Origin: CAVOGJ01 sp963700865
GTDB taxonomy: Bacteria > Planctomycetota > Planctomycetia > Pirellulales > Pirellulaceae
Direction of reading: 5' to 3'
Assembly (NCBI GenBank): GCA_963700865.1
Contig: CAVOZC010000018.1
Span: 1,364,001 to 1,428,000 of the forward strand
Length of the DNA: 64,000 nucleotides
Part shown: positions 47,573-55,437 of the stretch, in pieces
Position numbering within the stretch: the stretch's first letter is position 1
Layout of the letters: each line of letters starts with the position of its first letter
Made by a program: the position numbers and the translations under genes
The notes under the pieces: generated by a model
What the model saw: the letters and a program-made list of their open reading frames with translations, nothing else
Told to the model about the DNA's origin: nothing
Database searches by the model: none

Positions 47573-48421
47573 TCATCCGGGCCAGCGGGCCACGATACCG
47601 GCCCCGAGCTTGCGACCACTGGCCGTGGTAAGCGACATGTTACTGGCTTTTGCTCCCGCGGAGCAACTGCCGAAAATAGCTTCGGCCAGGCATGCCTCGG
47701 CCTCCGCGGGACCCACGCCGGGCGAGTGGCAGGTGAGCAGAAGAAACTGGCAATGCTTTTCGGTTAGGGTGCGTATCTCGCGCAGCAGCGGGAGCAAACC
47801 GCTTTCCAATTTCCACGTCTGGCCTTGAGGGCCATGGCCATAGCTGGGTGGATCGAGAATCACGGCATCATAGCCGTTCCCTCGTCGCACTTCGCGGCGG
47901 ACAAATTTAATGGCATCGTCGACGATCCAGCGAATCGCCGCGTCCTTCAACCCCGAGGCCTCGGCGTTCCGGCGCGCCCAGGCGACGATGTTTTTCGCGG
48001 CATCGACATGGACGACTTCGGCTCCCGCGGCGGCAGCGGCCAGCGTACTACCGCCCGTATAGGCAAAGAGATTCAATACGCGGAGGGGCCGCGAGGCTCG
48101 TCGGACCTGCCGTGTGATCCAATCCCAGTTCGCGGCTTGCTCCGGGAAAACACCCAGGTGTCCGGCTGGGGTGGGGCGAAGCCGCAAGGCACAGGCATCG
48201 TGACGCACGATCCACTCATCGGGCAGCCGCGTCCCCGTCCAAACGCCCTGCAGGCCGACCGTCCGTTCGTAACGGGCCGCCGACTCCCACAATTGGGGCG
48301 CTGCGGGCCGCACGCGTTCGGCTGCGGGACTGGGTCGATCTAGCAGCCACCCGCCGAACCGTTCCAGCTTGCGGCCCTGACCAAAATCGACCAATTCGTA
48401 ATCTTGTGGGCGAAAGACCAT
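47573..48421 (-). CDS. RlmI/RlmK-like class I SAM-dependent rRNA methyltransferase
   Basis: About 282 residues. SAM-binding motif I NLFAYTGGSTLAAAAAGAEV, motif II VHVDAAKNIVAWARRNA, and the catalytic-type DPPSYGHGPQGQTWKLE, with FLLLTCHSPG downstream. It matches the C-terminal methyltransferase domain of the RlmI/RlmK/RlmL group (COG1092) but lacks an obvious PUA domain. ATG 48421 (MVFRPQDYELVDFG) is preferred. 80 bp from the SpoU gene start on the same strand, so both RNA methyltransferases are probably co-transcribed. Confidence 0.85.
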   Translation of the reverse strand: MVFRPQDYELVDFGQGRKLERFGGWLLDRPSPAAERVRPAAPQLWESAARYERTVGLQGVWTGTRLPDEWIVRHDACALRLRPTPAGHLGVFPEQAANWDWITRQVRRASRPLRVLNLFAYTGGSTLAAAAAGAEVVHVDAAKNIVAWARRNAEASGLKDAAIRWIVDDAIKFVRREVRRGNGYDAVILDPPSYGHGPQGQTWKLESGLLPLLREIRTLTEKHCQFLLLTCHSPGVGPAEAEACLAEAIFGSCSAGAKASNMSLTTASGRKLGAGIVARWPG

Positions 48422-48538
48422 CGTCGTTCTGGGAGCGGGCTGGCGTCGATCGCACAAAAAGGGAAGAATTGCAGAGGCAGAAAGCATTGCTAGGCTAGGT
48501 ATAGCACGAATGGGACCTCGCGTTCAGGCGTCGTACTT

Positions 48539-49747
48539 ATGAATTGGAAACCTCTGACCTGCGGAAGGGAGTGGTGCCGCCGCGAATGGAGGGTGGGGAT
48601 GCTGCTGGCGGTCGCGGCGGCACAAACGGCGACCTGCCTCCACGGGCAGACGGCCCACGAAGCCTCGCGGATGGCGGACGTCCCACGGTGGGTCGCGGAC
48701 CTGGACGCTGCCAGCTACGAAACGCGGCATCAGGCGACGGAGAAGTTGATCGCGACGGGCGGCCTGCCGGCGATCGAATCGCTCCAAACGGCGGTGCGAG
48801 AGGGGGCCAGCACGGAAACCCAGCTGAGGGCCTTTCACATTCTGGCTGCGATCGCGGTCAGTGGGGGGCAATTGGAGGAAGAAGCCGCGCACGAGGCGAT
48901 TGAGACGATCGCTTCTTCGTCCGACGTGGGCCGGGCCCGCCGGGCCCGCTTGATCCTGGAGCAAGTCCGGAGAACGTATGAGAACCGTGCCCTGACTCGA
49001 CTCCAGGAGCTGGGGGCAAAGGTCGAACTGAATCGACAGTACATCAACCCGCTGGGGCAGGGCGGCCTGGTCAGCCTGCACGCGATCCTCTCGATCGGTG
49101 ATGACTGGCATGGGACCTGGCAGGATCTCAACTTATTGAAGTACCTCGATCGCGTCACAACGGTCGAGCTTTTCGGTAGCCAGATCACCGACGAAGCGAT
49201 TGCCCCCTTGCTATCCATGCGAGGGTTGCGGCGAGTCCACTTCAAACACACGCCGATCAGCGACGAAGGCTTTGCCCGGCTTGTCCAGTGCCCGAATCTG
49301 GAGGACGTGCGCGTCTGGTATTCGCCCCTTTCCGACAAGTCGCTGGAAACGATTCAAAAATTCAGATCACTGCATCAATTGGAAATTTACGGCACCGATA
49401 TCCTGCCGGAGTCGCTGGCGGCGGTTGAACAGCAGCTGCCGGGCGTGAAAGTCGTCTATCGTCGCGGCGGCTTGCTGGGGGTCGGTCCCAAGGTGGGCGT
49501 CGATTTGAGACGCGGCTGTATGATCAACAAACCCGAAGAGGGTAGCGGCGCCGAGAAAGCCGGCCTGCGCGACGGTGATGTGATTATGCGTTACCGCGGC
49601 CATGAAGTGACTGATTTCGAGTCGTTGCGTGATTTAATCCAGCATGACTCGGCGGGTGACAAGGTGGAGATTGAATGTCTACGCGGTCGCGAGTCGTTCA
49701 CCTGTACCGTCGAGTTGGGCGAATGGAATCGCTCGATGCTGCCCTAG
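48539..49747 (+). CDS. Exported HEAT-like/LRR/PDZ protein
   Basis: A 402-residue protein. Signal peptide (VGMLLAVAAAQTATCLHGQ), a helical HEAT-like region about 45-150 (LDAASYETRHQATEKLIATG), leucine-rich-repeat-like strands about 200-310 (VTTVELFGSQITDEAIAPLL, LRRVHFKHTPISDEGFARLV, LEDVRVWYSPLSDKSLETIQ) and a PDZ domain about 315-398 (GSGAEKAGLRDGDVIMRYRG). All three are binding modules; no catalytic site is seen. A scaffold at the periplasmic side is the reasonable inference. The order HEAT-LRR-PDZ is a typical planctomycete module shuffle. Confidence 0.75.
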   Translation: MNWKPLTCGREWCRREWRVGMLLAVAAAQTATCLHGQTAHEASRMADVPRWVADLDAASYETRHQATEKLIATGGLPAIESLQTAVREGASTETQLRAFHILAAIAVSGGQLEEEAAHEAIETIASSSDVGRARRARLILEQVRRTYENRALTRLQELGAKVELNRQYINPLGQGGLVSLHAILSIGDDWHGTWQDLNLLKYLDRVTTVELFGSQITDEAIAPLLSMRGLRRVHFKHTPISDEGFARLVQCPNLEDVRVWYSPLSDKSLETIQKFRSLHQLEIYGTDILPESLAAVEQQLPGVKVVYRRGGLLGVGPKVGVDLRRGCMINKPEEGSGAEKAGLRDGDVIMRYRGHEVTDFESLRDLIQHDSAGDKVEIECLRGRESFTCTVELGEWNRSMLP

Positions 49748-49798
49748 GCGGTGTTTGCCGCGATAGCCTGATTTTCCGCGAGGGGTTACCATGCTTGC

Positions 49799-50503
49799 AT
49801 GAACTTCCTCGCGCACGGCTATCGTTACATCGATGATCCCTATTTTCTGGCGGGTACCGCGGTGCCCGATTGGCTCAGCTATATCGATCGCAAGATCCGC
49901 GCTCGTCGCAAGTTGGCCGAGCCGTACATGCGGGACGTGGATCCCCATGTCGCCTCCGTGGCCGCCGGGATCGTGCAGCACCATATCGACGATCAAACGT
50001 TTCACGGCAGCCGCATTTTTGTCGAGTTATCAATGCGGTTTGCGGTCGAGCTGCGCGAACGGGTTCCCAAAGACAACGGTCTGCGTTGTGGTTTTGTCGG
50101 GCATATCGTGGTCGAGTTGCTGCTGGATTCGTACTTGCATCAGCGGTTTCCAGGGCGGCTCGATCGCTACTACCAGGCGATCCGCTCGCTCAATCCCCTG
50201 GTGGTGCAGGCAGCCGTGAACCGGATTACGGGCAAGCCGACCGACCGGCTGGCTGGCTTGATCGGTCGCTTCGCGGAAACCGGTTTTCTGTATGACTACG
50301 AGGAGGATGAAAAGCTGCTATGGCGAATCAATCAGGTGCTCTCGCGGATTTCCCTGGAGCCGTTGCCACCCGCGGTGGCGGACTGGATTGGCACGGCTCG
50401 AGAGCGTGTGCGGGAGGTCGCGCCGCTACTGCTGCTGGCTGATCCCCAAGGGGATGCATGCGATTCAGCCTGGCGGGCACAAGTCAACGAGAGCCACTCA
50501 TGA
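49799..50503 (+). CDS. Uncharacterised protein, possibly ACP-phosphodiesterase-like
   Basis: A 234-residue alpha-helical protein starting MNFLAHGYRYIDDPYFLAGT, with HHIDDQTFHGS and GHIVVELLLDSYL. The NFLAH opening and paired His/Asp clusters recall the AcpH acyl-carrier-protein phosphodiesterase family, but length and sequence differ, so the function stays open. It overlaps the next epimerase gene by 4 bp (ATGA), implying co-expression. Confidence 0.5.
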   Translation: MNFLAHGYRYIDDPYFLAGTAVPDWLSYIDRKIRARRKLAEPYMRDVDPHVASVAAGIVQHHIDDQTFHGSRIFVELSMRFAVELRERVPKDNGLRCGFVGHIVVELLLDSYLHQRFPGRLDRYYQAIRSLNPLVVQAAVNRITGKPTDRLAGLIGRFAETGFLYDYEEDEKLLWRINQVLSRISLEPLPPAVADWIGTARERVREVAPLLLLADPQGDACDSAWRAQVNESHS

Positions 50504-51339
50504 AATTCGGAATGAATCTTTTGATTGTGGCTGTCGACTTTGATGCCTCGACAGTGCCATTCCTGGAATTGCTTCGATCGATTGGTTACGACGGCGTCGA
50601 ATTGCCACTCCTTGATCCTCACAAGGACGTCCGTGGCTGGGCTGAGCGATTGGACAATCTCGGGCTGGATAGAACGGCAGTGACCGTTCGCGGCGAGGCG
50701 GATAATCCAATCAGCGGCGATGCGGCGATTCGCGCCGCGGGCGTGGAAAACACGATACGCTGTCTCGATCAATGTGCCGAACTTGGCTGTGAAGTTTTGT
50801 GTGGACCATTTCATTCCGCGCTGGGCCACTTCAGTGGCGCGGGACCGACCGCTGCCGAATGGCAGTGGGGACTGGACAGTATGCGGCAGGTCGCCGAGCA
50901 CGCGGCGACCGTGGGCGTGCGATTGGCGATCGAACCGCTCAACCGGTTCGAAACCTATTTGCTTAATACACTTGGCGATGCGGCTCGATTCGCACGGAGT
51001 GTCGACGTCCCCGGTTGCGGTATCCTCTATGATACATTTCATGCCCATATCGAGGAAAAGCACGTGACGCCCGTGATCCGTGAGGCGGCCGATGTGCTGT
51101 GCCACGTGCACATTTCCGAAAATGACCGCAGCACGCCCGGTCAGGGACAGGTCCACTGGTCGGAGACATTCACCGCCCTGCGAGATATTGAGTACGACGG
51201 GTGGCTGGTCGTGGAGGCCTTTGGATTAGCATTGCCGGAAATTGCCGCGGCGACGAAGATCTGGAGGCGGATGTTCGCGAGCGAGGAGCAACTCTGCCGC
51301 GAGGCGCTTCCATTCATGAAGTCGATGGTGGCCAAGTAG
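50500..51339 (+). CDS. Sugar phosphate isomerase/epimerase, tagatose-3-epimerase-like
   Basis: A 279-residue TIM barrel of the AP endonuclease 2/xylose isomerase-like family. Metal-binding residues show in IEPLNRFETYLLNT (Glu), ILYDTFHAHIEEK (Asp/His), HVHISENDRSTPGQGQVHW (His) and WLVVEAFG (Glu), the layout of D-psicose/D-tagatose 3-epimerases. The exact sugar is not determinable. ATG 50500 overlaps the upstream stop, so translation is likely coupled. Seems to be cytoplasmic. Confidence 0.85.
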   Translation: MKFGMNLLIVAVDFDASTVPFLELLRSIGYDGVELPLLDPHKDVRGWAERLDNLGLDRTAVTVRGEADNPISGDAAIRAAGVENTIRCLDQCAELGCEVLCGPFHSALGHFSGAGPTAAEWQWGLDSMRQVAEHAATVGVRLAIEPLNRFETYLLNTLGDAARFARSVDVPGCGILYDTFHAHIEEKHVTPVIREAADVLCHVHISENDRSTPGQGQVHWSETFTALRDIEYDGWLVVEAFGLALPEIAAATKIWRRMFASEEQLCREALPFMKSMVAK

Positions 51340-51349
51340 GTCGTACCGC

Positions 51350-52102
51350 ATGTCGCGACGAAGCAAGGTACCCGCCGTTTCCGAATCGCTGGACGATTTT
51401 CAGACGGTCTCCGATCACCCGGGGTTATCGCTCGACGAATTGAGCGGCTCCCTGGCAAACCTGCTGGGAAAGGGGGCCGATCCATACGCCGACGAGCCGC
51501 GGACGGATGATGATGACGCCTTGGCAGCCGTTGCGGCAAACGACGAGGCACGGATGGGCCGGGCGGACGCGGACTGTCCGATTTCTCCGCGGTCGATTCT
51601 GGAGGCCATTTTGTTCGTCGGGCACCCGACCAACGAGCCGCTGACAGCGACCCATATCGCGGCTCTGATGAGGGGCGTTCGAGCCAGCGAAGTGGATCTG
51701 TTGGTGGAGGAACTGAACACGGCATATCGGGAGGAGGGCTGTCCGTATACGATTCGACCGGTCGGAGTCGGGTACCGTCTGGAACTGACCGCCGAGTTTG
51801 AGCCGCTGCGGGAAAAATTCTATGGCAAGGTCCGAGAAGCCAAATTGTCCCAGGCCGCGATCGATGCGCTGGCGGTCGTGGCCTACCATCAGCCGGTCGA
51901 CTGTGCCTTTGTGGATAAGATGCGGCGGGAAGAGAGCGGACGCGTACTATCGCAACTCGTCCGCCGTGAGCTACTGGCGATTGAACGCACCGACGAGCGC
52001 CCTCGCCGCACGCTCTATCGGACGACGGCTCGATTCCTCGAATTCTTCGGGCTCCAGTCGTTGAAGGAATTGCCGCAAAGTCAGGACTTTGACCGCCGTT
52101 GA
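51350..52102 (+). CDS. scpB: SMC-Scp complex subunit ScpB
   Basis: Chromosome condensation and segregation partner of SMC and ScpA. A 250-residue protein with a long ~75-residue acidic N-terminal extension (DDDDALAAVAANDEARMGRA) before the paired winged helices: ILEAILFVGHPTNEPLT, VGYRLELTAEFEPLREKFYG, AKLSQAAIDALAVVAYHQPV and VLSQLVRRELL. ScpB usually sits beside scpA; scpA is not in the window. A terminator-like hairpin follows 220 bp downstream. Confidence 0.9.
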   Translation: MSRRSKVPAVSESLDDFQTVSDHPGLSLDELSGSLANLLGKGADPYADEPRTDDDDALAAVAANDEARMGRADADCPISPRSILEAILFVGHPTNEPLTATHIAALMRGVRASEVDLLVEELNTAYREEGCPYTIRPVGVGYRLELTAEFEPLREKFYGKVREAKLSQAAIDALAVVAYHQPVDCAFVDKMRREESGRVLSQLVRRELLAIERTDERPRRTLYRTTARFLEFFGLQSLKELPQSQDFDRR

Positions 52103-52322
52103 GGGATTGGGTGGAAGGAGCCACCGGCGGGGTGCCGAGGGGGTCTTACGGGGAAATGAGTCGGGTTTTCCCAGCCAAGCCCGATTTCCTTAACCACTTG
52201 CAACGCTTGGACTTGGGCCAATCGGTCCGCATCTGCGCTGACAGCGACGAAGGCCGCAGTTAGAATTCGGCCAAGGGCCCCTGGGCTCGTGATTCGCTCA
52301 GCTCTCCAGCAGGTCTCTCCTT

Positions 52323-52344
52323 CGCCACCGATGGTGGCGCTTTT
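52323..52344 (+). terminator. Terminator-like hairpin between scpB and rpe
   Basis: CGCCACC-GAT-GGTGGCG (52323-52339) followed by CTTTT. It lies only 30 bp before the rpe start codon, so it could end scpB transcripts or act as an attenuator in front of rpe. The gap of 271 bp otherwise shows no gene. Confidence 0.6.
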
Positions 52345-52373
52345 CAAACGGGCCCGATTTTCTATCGTTTCTC

Positions 52374-53078
52374 ATGCCACAACGCGATAAGATTCTCGGA
52401 CTCAAGGGCCGCGCCCCTCGTATCTTGCCATCCATCCTGGGATGGGACTTTGGCGATGTGACGGGCGAATTGAGGCGGTTGGAGGGCGCGGGGGTCGTGG
52501 GTCTGCATTTGGACATCATGGATGGGCACTTCGTCAACAACATCAGTTTCGGCGTGCCCGTTGTGCGGGGTATTCGCCAGCACTGCGCATTACCGTTGGA
52601 CGCGCACTTGATGATTGCGGAGCCCGAAAAGTACATTCGCCCGTTCGCACAGGCAGGCGCGGATGCGATTTCCATCCATATTGAAGCGACGCGCGATCCG
52701 GTCAAGGTGCTGCGTGAAGTGAGGGACCTCGGCTTGGCGAGCGGCATTGTCGTGGACCACGGGACGGCCACGTCCAGCCTCGCGCCGTGCGTGGGCGAAT
52801 GCGACATGGTGCTGGTGATGAGTGTCAAGGCGGGATTTGGCGGACAAGCGTTTCAGCCGGTGGCGCTGGACAAACTGCGGGAAGTGCGGGACATGTTCGG
52901 CCCCGAAGTCCTGCTGGAAATTGATGGTGGTCTTTCAGCGGAAAACGTCGGCGATTGTGTCCGCGCCGGTGCCGAACTTCTCGTGATTGGCTCAGCCATC
53001 ACGGGCAGGTCCGATTACAGTGAAGCAGTCCGCCAGCTTGAGGCGGCCATTGATGATGCGGTATCTCCTTCGTCTTGA
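52374..53078 (+). CDS. rpe: Ribulose-phosphate 3-epimerase
   Basis: Pentose phosphate pathway enzyme interconverting ribulose-5-P and xylulose-5-P; 234 residues, TIM barrel. Metal and catalytic residues are present: Ser20 in LPSIL, His45, Asp47 and Asp49 in HLDIMDGHF, His78 in DAHLMI, and Asp184 in LEIDGGLS. Two family motifs deviate: the usual NPGT is DHGT (128-131), and NPGFGGQ reads KAGFGGQAF. The first position of a five-gene co-directional run (rpe, phosphatase-like, accD, kinase, CRTAC). Confidence 0.9.
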   Translation: MPQRDKILGLKGRAPRILPSILGWDFGDVTGELRRLEGAGVVGLHLDIMDGHFVNNISFGVPVVRGIRQHCALPLDAHLMIAEPEKYIRPFAQAGADAISIHIEATRDPVKVLREVRDLGLASGIVVDHGTATSSLAPCVGECDMVLVMSVKAGFGGQAFQPVALDKLREVRDMFGPEVLLEIDGGLSAENVGDCVRAGAELLVIGSAITGRSDYSEAVRQLEAAIDDAVSPSS

Positions 53079-53103
53079 TCAGAGAGGTTTGTAAATAATC
53101 ATA

Positions 53104-53686
53104 ATGTTTCGTGTTTTACTGATTCGTCCCGGCACGACGGACTACGACGAGCAAGGACGCATCAAGGGTCAGTTGAGTATTCCGCTAAATGCGCAAGGCA
53201 AAGACCAAGTCGCCAAAGCGGTACACGAGTTGGCCGACATCGATCTTGAGGCGATTTATGTCGCGCCCTGCGAAGCGGCGCTTGAGACGGGTGAGGCACT
53301 TTCACGGGCCACCCGGATCAAACTCAAGAAAGCCGATGGACTGTTGAATCTGGGAGTTGGCTTATGGCAGGGAAAGTTAATCGAGGAAATCCGGACGAAG
53401 CATCCTAAGGTTTATCGCCGTTGGCAGGAGCAGCCGCAGACGATGTGTCCTCCGGAAGGGGAGATGCTGTCGGCTGCCCAGCAACGATTGACGGAAATGA
53501 TCGAACGTATCGGTCGCAAATTGAAAGACGGGGCGACCATCGCCCTGGTCGTCGCCGAGCCGCTGGCGACAATCTTGTGCGCAGCTTCTGAAACAGCAAG
53601 AATTAGGTGACCTGTGGCAAGTCGAAACACAGTGCGGACACTGGGAGCTGATCGAAGTCCACTCCCACAATCTCGTGACCAAATGA
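53104..53686 (+). CDS. Degenerate histidine-phosphatase-fold protein (frameshifted)
   Basis: About 193 residues with the phosphoglycerate-mutase fold pattern: LLIRPGTTDYDEQGRIKGQL, then SIPLNAQGKDQVAKAV, IYVAPCEAALETGEALS and the C-terminal ALVVAEPLATIL. The catalytic His of the RHG motif is Pro (R8-P9-G10), and the second catalytic His of the usual VSHGG block is also missing (VVAEP). So it is very probably not an active phosphatase. The last ~35 residues lie in another frame after a break near 53582 (LLKQQELGDLWQVETQCGHW). Its stop overlaps the accD start by 4 bp. Confidence 0.8.
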
Positions 53687-54513
53687 GTGACCCGATGGGT
53701 ATCGCAAAACGCACCAAGCGCGGAGTCCCCGAGGGTCTGTGGATCAGGTGTACGGGTTGTGGTGAGTCGATTTATCGGAAGGATGTCGAAAGCAACCAGA
53801 ACGTTTGTCCCGAGTGCGAACACCATTTCCGGGTCTCCGCCGAGGAACGCATTCAGCAGTTGCTGGATGAAGGGACCTTTGAGGAGTGGGATGCCAATGT
53901 CTATCCCACCGACCCTCTCGGCTTCGCCGATATGAAACCATATCGCGAGCGTCTAGTGGCCGAGCAGAAGCGAACGGGCATGAAAGACGCCGCGATCACG
54001 GGGACCGGCATGATTCGGGCTCGACGTGTGGCGCTGGCCGTGACCGATTCGGCATTTATTATGGGAAGCATGGGCTCGGTCGTGGGCGAACGTCTCACAC
54101 GGCTGGCGGAAAGGGCAACCGTCGAAGGACTGCCGCTGATCATCGTCAGCGGCTCGGGCGGAGGCGCCCGCATGCATGAGGGGATCTTGTCCTTGATGCA
54201 GATGGCGAAGGTCTCGGCCGCCTTGGCGCGCTACGATCAAGCGGGCGGCTTGTTCATTTCGGTGTTGACGAATCCCACCATGGGGGGCGTGGCAGCCAGC
54301 TTTGCCTCGCTGGGAGACCTCGTCTTTGCGGAACCGCGGGCCCTGATTGGCTTTGCCGGACCGCGTACGATCAAGGCCACCATTCAGGTCGAATTGCCGC
54401 CGGGATTTCAGACGAGCGAATTTCTGCTAGAGCATGGGTTCATCGACCGAATCGTCCATCGTCACAAGCTGAAAAGCGAAATTGCCCGAGCGATCGATTA
54501 CTGTGGAAAGTAG
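53683..54513 (+). CDS. accD: Acetyl-CoA carboxylase carboxyltransferase subunit beta
   Basis: Transfers carboxyl from carboxybiotin to acetyl-CoA, first committed step of fatty acid synthesis; works with AccA. 276 residues. Zinc ribbon with Cys23, Cys26, Cys42 and Cys45 (CTGC and CPEC), followed by the crotonase-fold core: VTDSAFIMGSMGSVVGERLT, LIIVSGSGGGARMHEGILSL, LTNPTMGGVAASFASLGD and AEPRALIGFAGPR. ATG 53683 is chosen since it shares ATGA with the stop of the phosphatase-like gene. Start-coupled to that gene and followed closely by a kinase gene. Confidence 0.95.
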   Translation: MSDPMGIAKRTKRGVPEGLWIRCTGCGESIYRKDVESNQNVCPECEHHFRVSAEERIQQLLDEGTFEEWDANVYPTDPLGFADMKPYRERLVAEQKRTGMKDAAITGTGMIRARRVALAVTDSAFIMGSMGSVVGERLTRLAERATVEGLPLIIVSGSGGGARMHEGILSLMQMAKVSAALARYDQAGGLFISVLTNPTMGGVAASFASLGDLVFAEPRALIGFAGPRTIKATIQVELPPGFQTSEFLLEHGFIDRIVHRHKLKSEIARAIDYCGK

Positions 54514-54527
54514 CGGGTAAGGCACCG

Positions 54528-55403
54528 ATGGGAATCTCCGATCGATTTCGCGCGCTCTTCAAGCCGTCCAAGTGCGACGTCCATGCCCGCTTCGAGATCT
54601 TGAAAGAAGCCATCTCGGGGACGATGTCGAAATTCTACAAGGCCCGCGACCGCGAAAGCGATGAGATCGTAGGCCTGAAAGTCTGCGATCTGGAAAAGAC
54701 CGAGTTTTTCGAGAATCGTTTTACCGGGCTCGAAAAGCCGCTCGAAGGGGATATCGCCCGGAAGTTCAATCATCCCCGGATCGTGGTGACCAAGGAATCG
54801 GGGACCACCACGCTCGGCGAGCATTACCTGGTGATGGAGTACCTCGATGGACCCGGGCTGAATGCGTTCATTAAACAGCGTTCTCCGCTGCTCCTGGGGA
54901 AACGTCGCAATCTCATCCGCAACATGGCCGAAGCGTTGCAGGTCGTCCATGAAGCCGGTTTCATCCACCGTGATGTGTGTCCGCGAAACTTCATCTGCGA
55001 CAAAGAAGCCGAATCGCTGAAGCTCATCGATTTCGGCCTCACGGTACCGTCGAGCAAGGAATTCAAACAGCCCGGCAACCGCACCGGCACGCCGAACTAC
55101 ATGGCACCCGAAATCGTCCGCCGACGCGTTACCGATGAACGCGTGGATATCTTCGCGTTTGGTGTGACGGCCTATCAGGCCATTACGTACGAGTTGCCCT
55201 GGTTGAGCGGTGAGACCAGCGGCAAGGCGGCGCTTGATCATGACACCATTCCCCCCATACCGATTCTTGAGCGTTATCCCCGCCTGCACCCCAAGTTGGC
55301 TGAACTCGTCATGCAATGCATGGCGGTCAAACCCGAAGCCCGCCCGCCTTCGTTCGCGGAAGTGATCCGCCGCTTGGACGAAATCGAGGCCGATGAAGCC
55401 TAG
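54528..55403 (+). CDS. Serine/threonine protein kinase
   Basis: A 291-residue single-domain Hanks-type kinase with no transmembrane segment. Lys51 in VGLKV, a Glu near 73, HRD at 147-149 (IHRDVCPRNF, Asn154), DFG at 168-170 (LIDFGLT) and APE at 193-195 (NYMAPEIV) are all intact, so it should be active. The glycine-rich loop is atypical (ISGTMSKFYKA). An RD kinase, likely activation-loop regulated. It follows accD by 14 bp and precedes the CRTAC lipoprotein by 34 bp, so it is probably in the same operon; targets are unknown. Confidence 0.92.
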   Translation: MGISDRFRALFKPSKCDVHARFEILKEAISGTMSKFYKARDRESDEIVGLKVCDLEKTEFFENRFTGLEKPLEGDIARKFNHPRIVVTKESGTTTLGEHYLVMEYLDGPGLNAFIKQRSPLLLGKRRNLIRNMAEALQVVHEAGFIHRDVCPRNFICDKEAESLKLIDFGLTVPSSKEFKQPGNRTGTPNYMAPEIVRRRVTDERVDIFAFGVTAYQAITYELPWLSGETSGKAALDHDTIPPIPILERYPRLHPKLAELVMQCMAVKPEARPPSFAEVIRRLDEIEADEA

Positions 55404-55437
55404 CGATGCAACCGTGGGCGGGAGATAGGAGCGTGGC

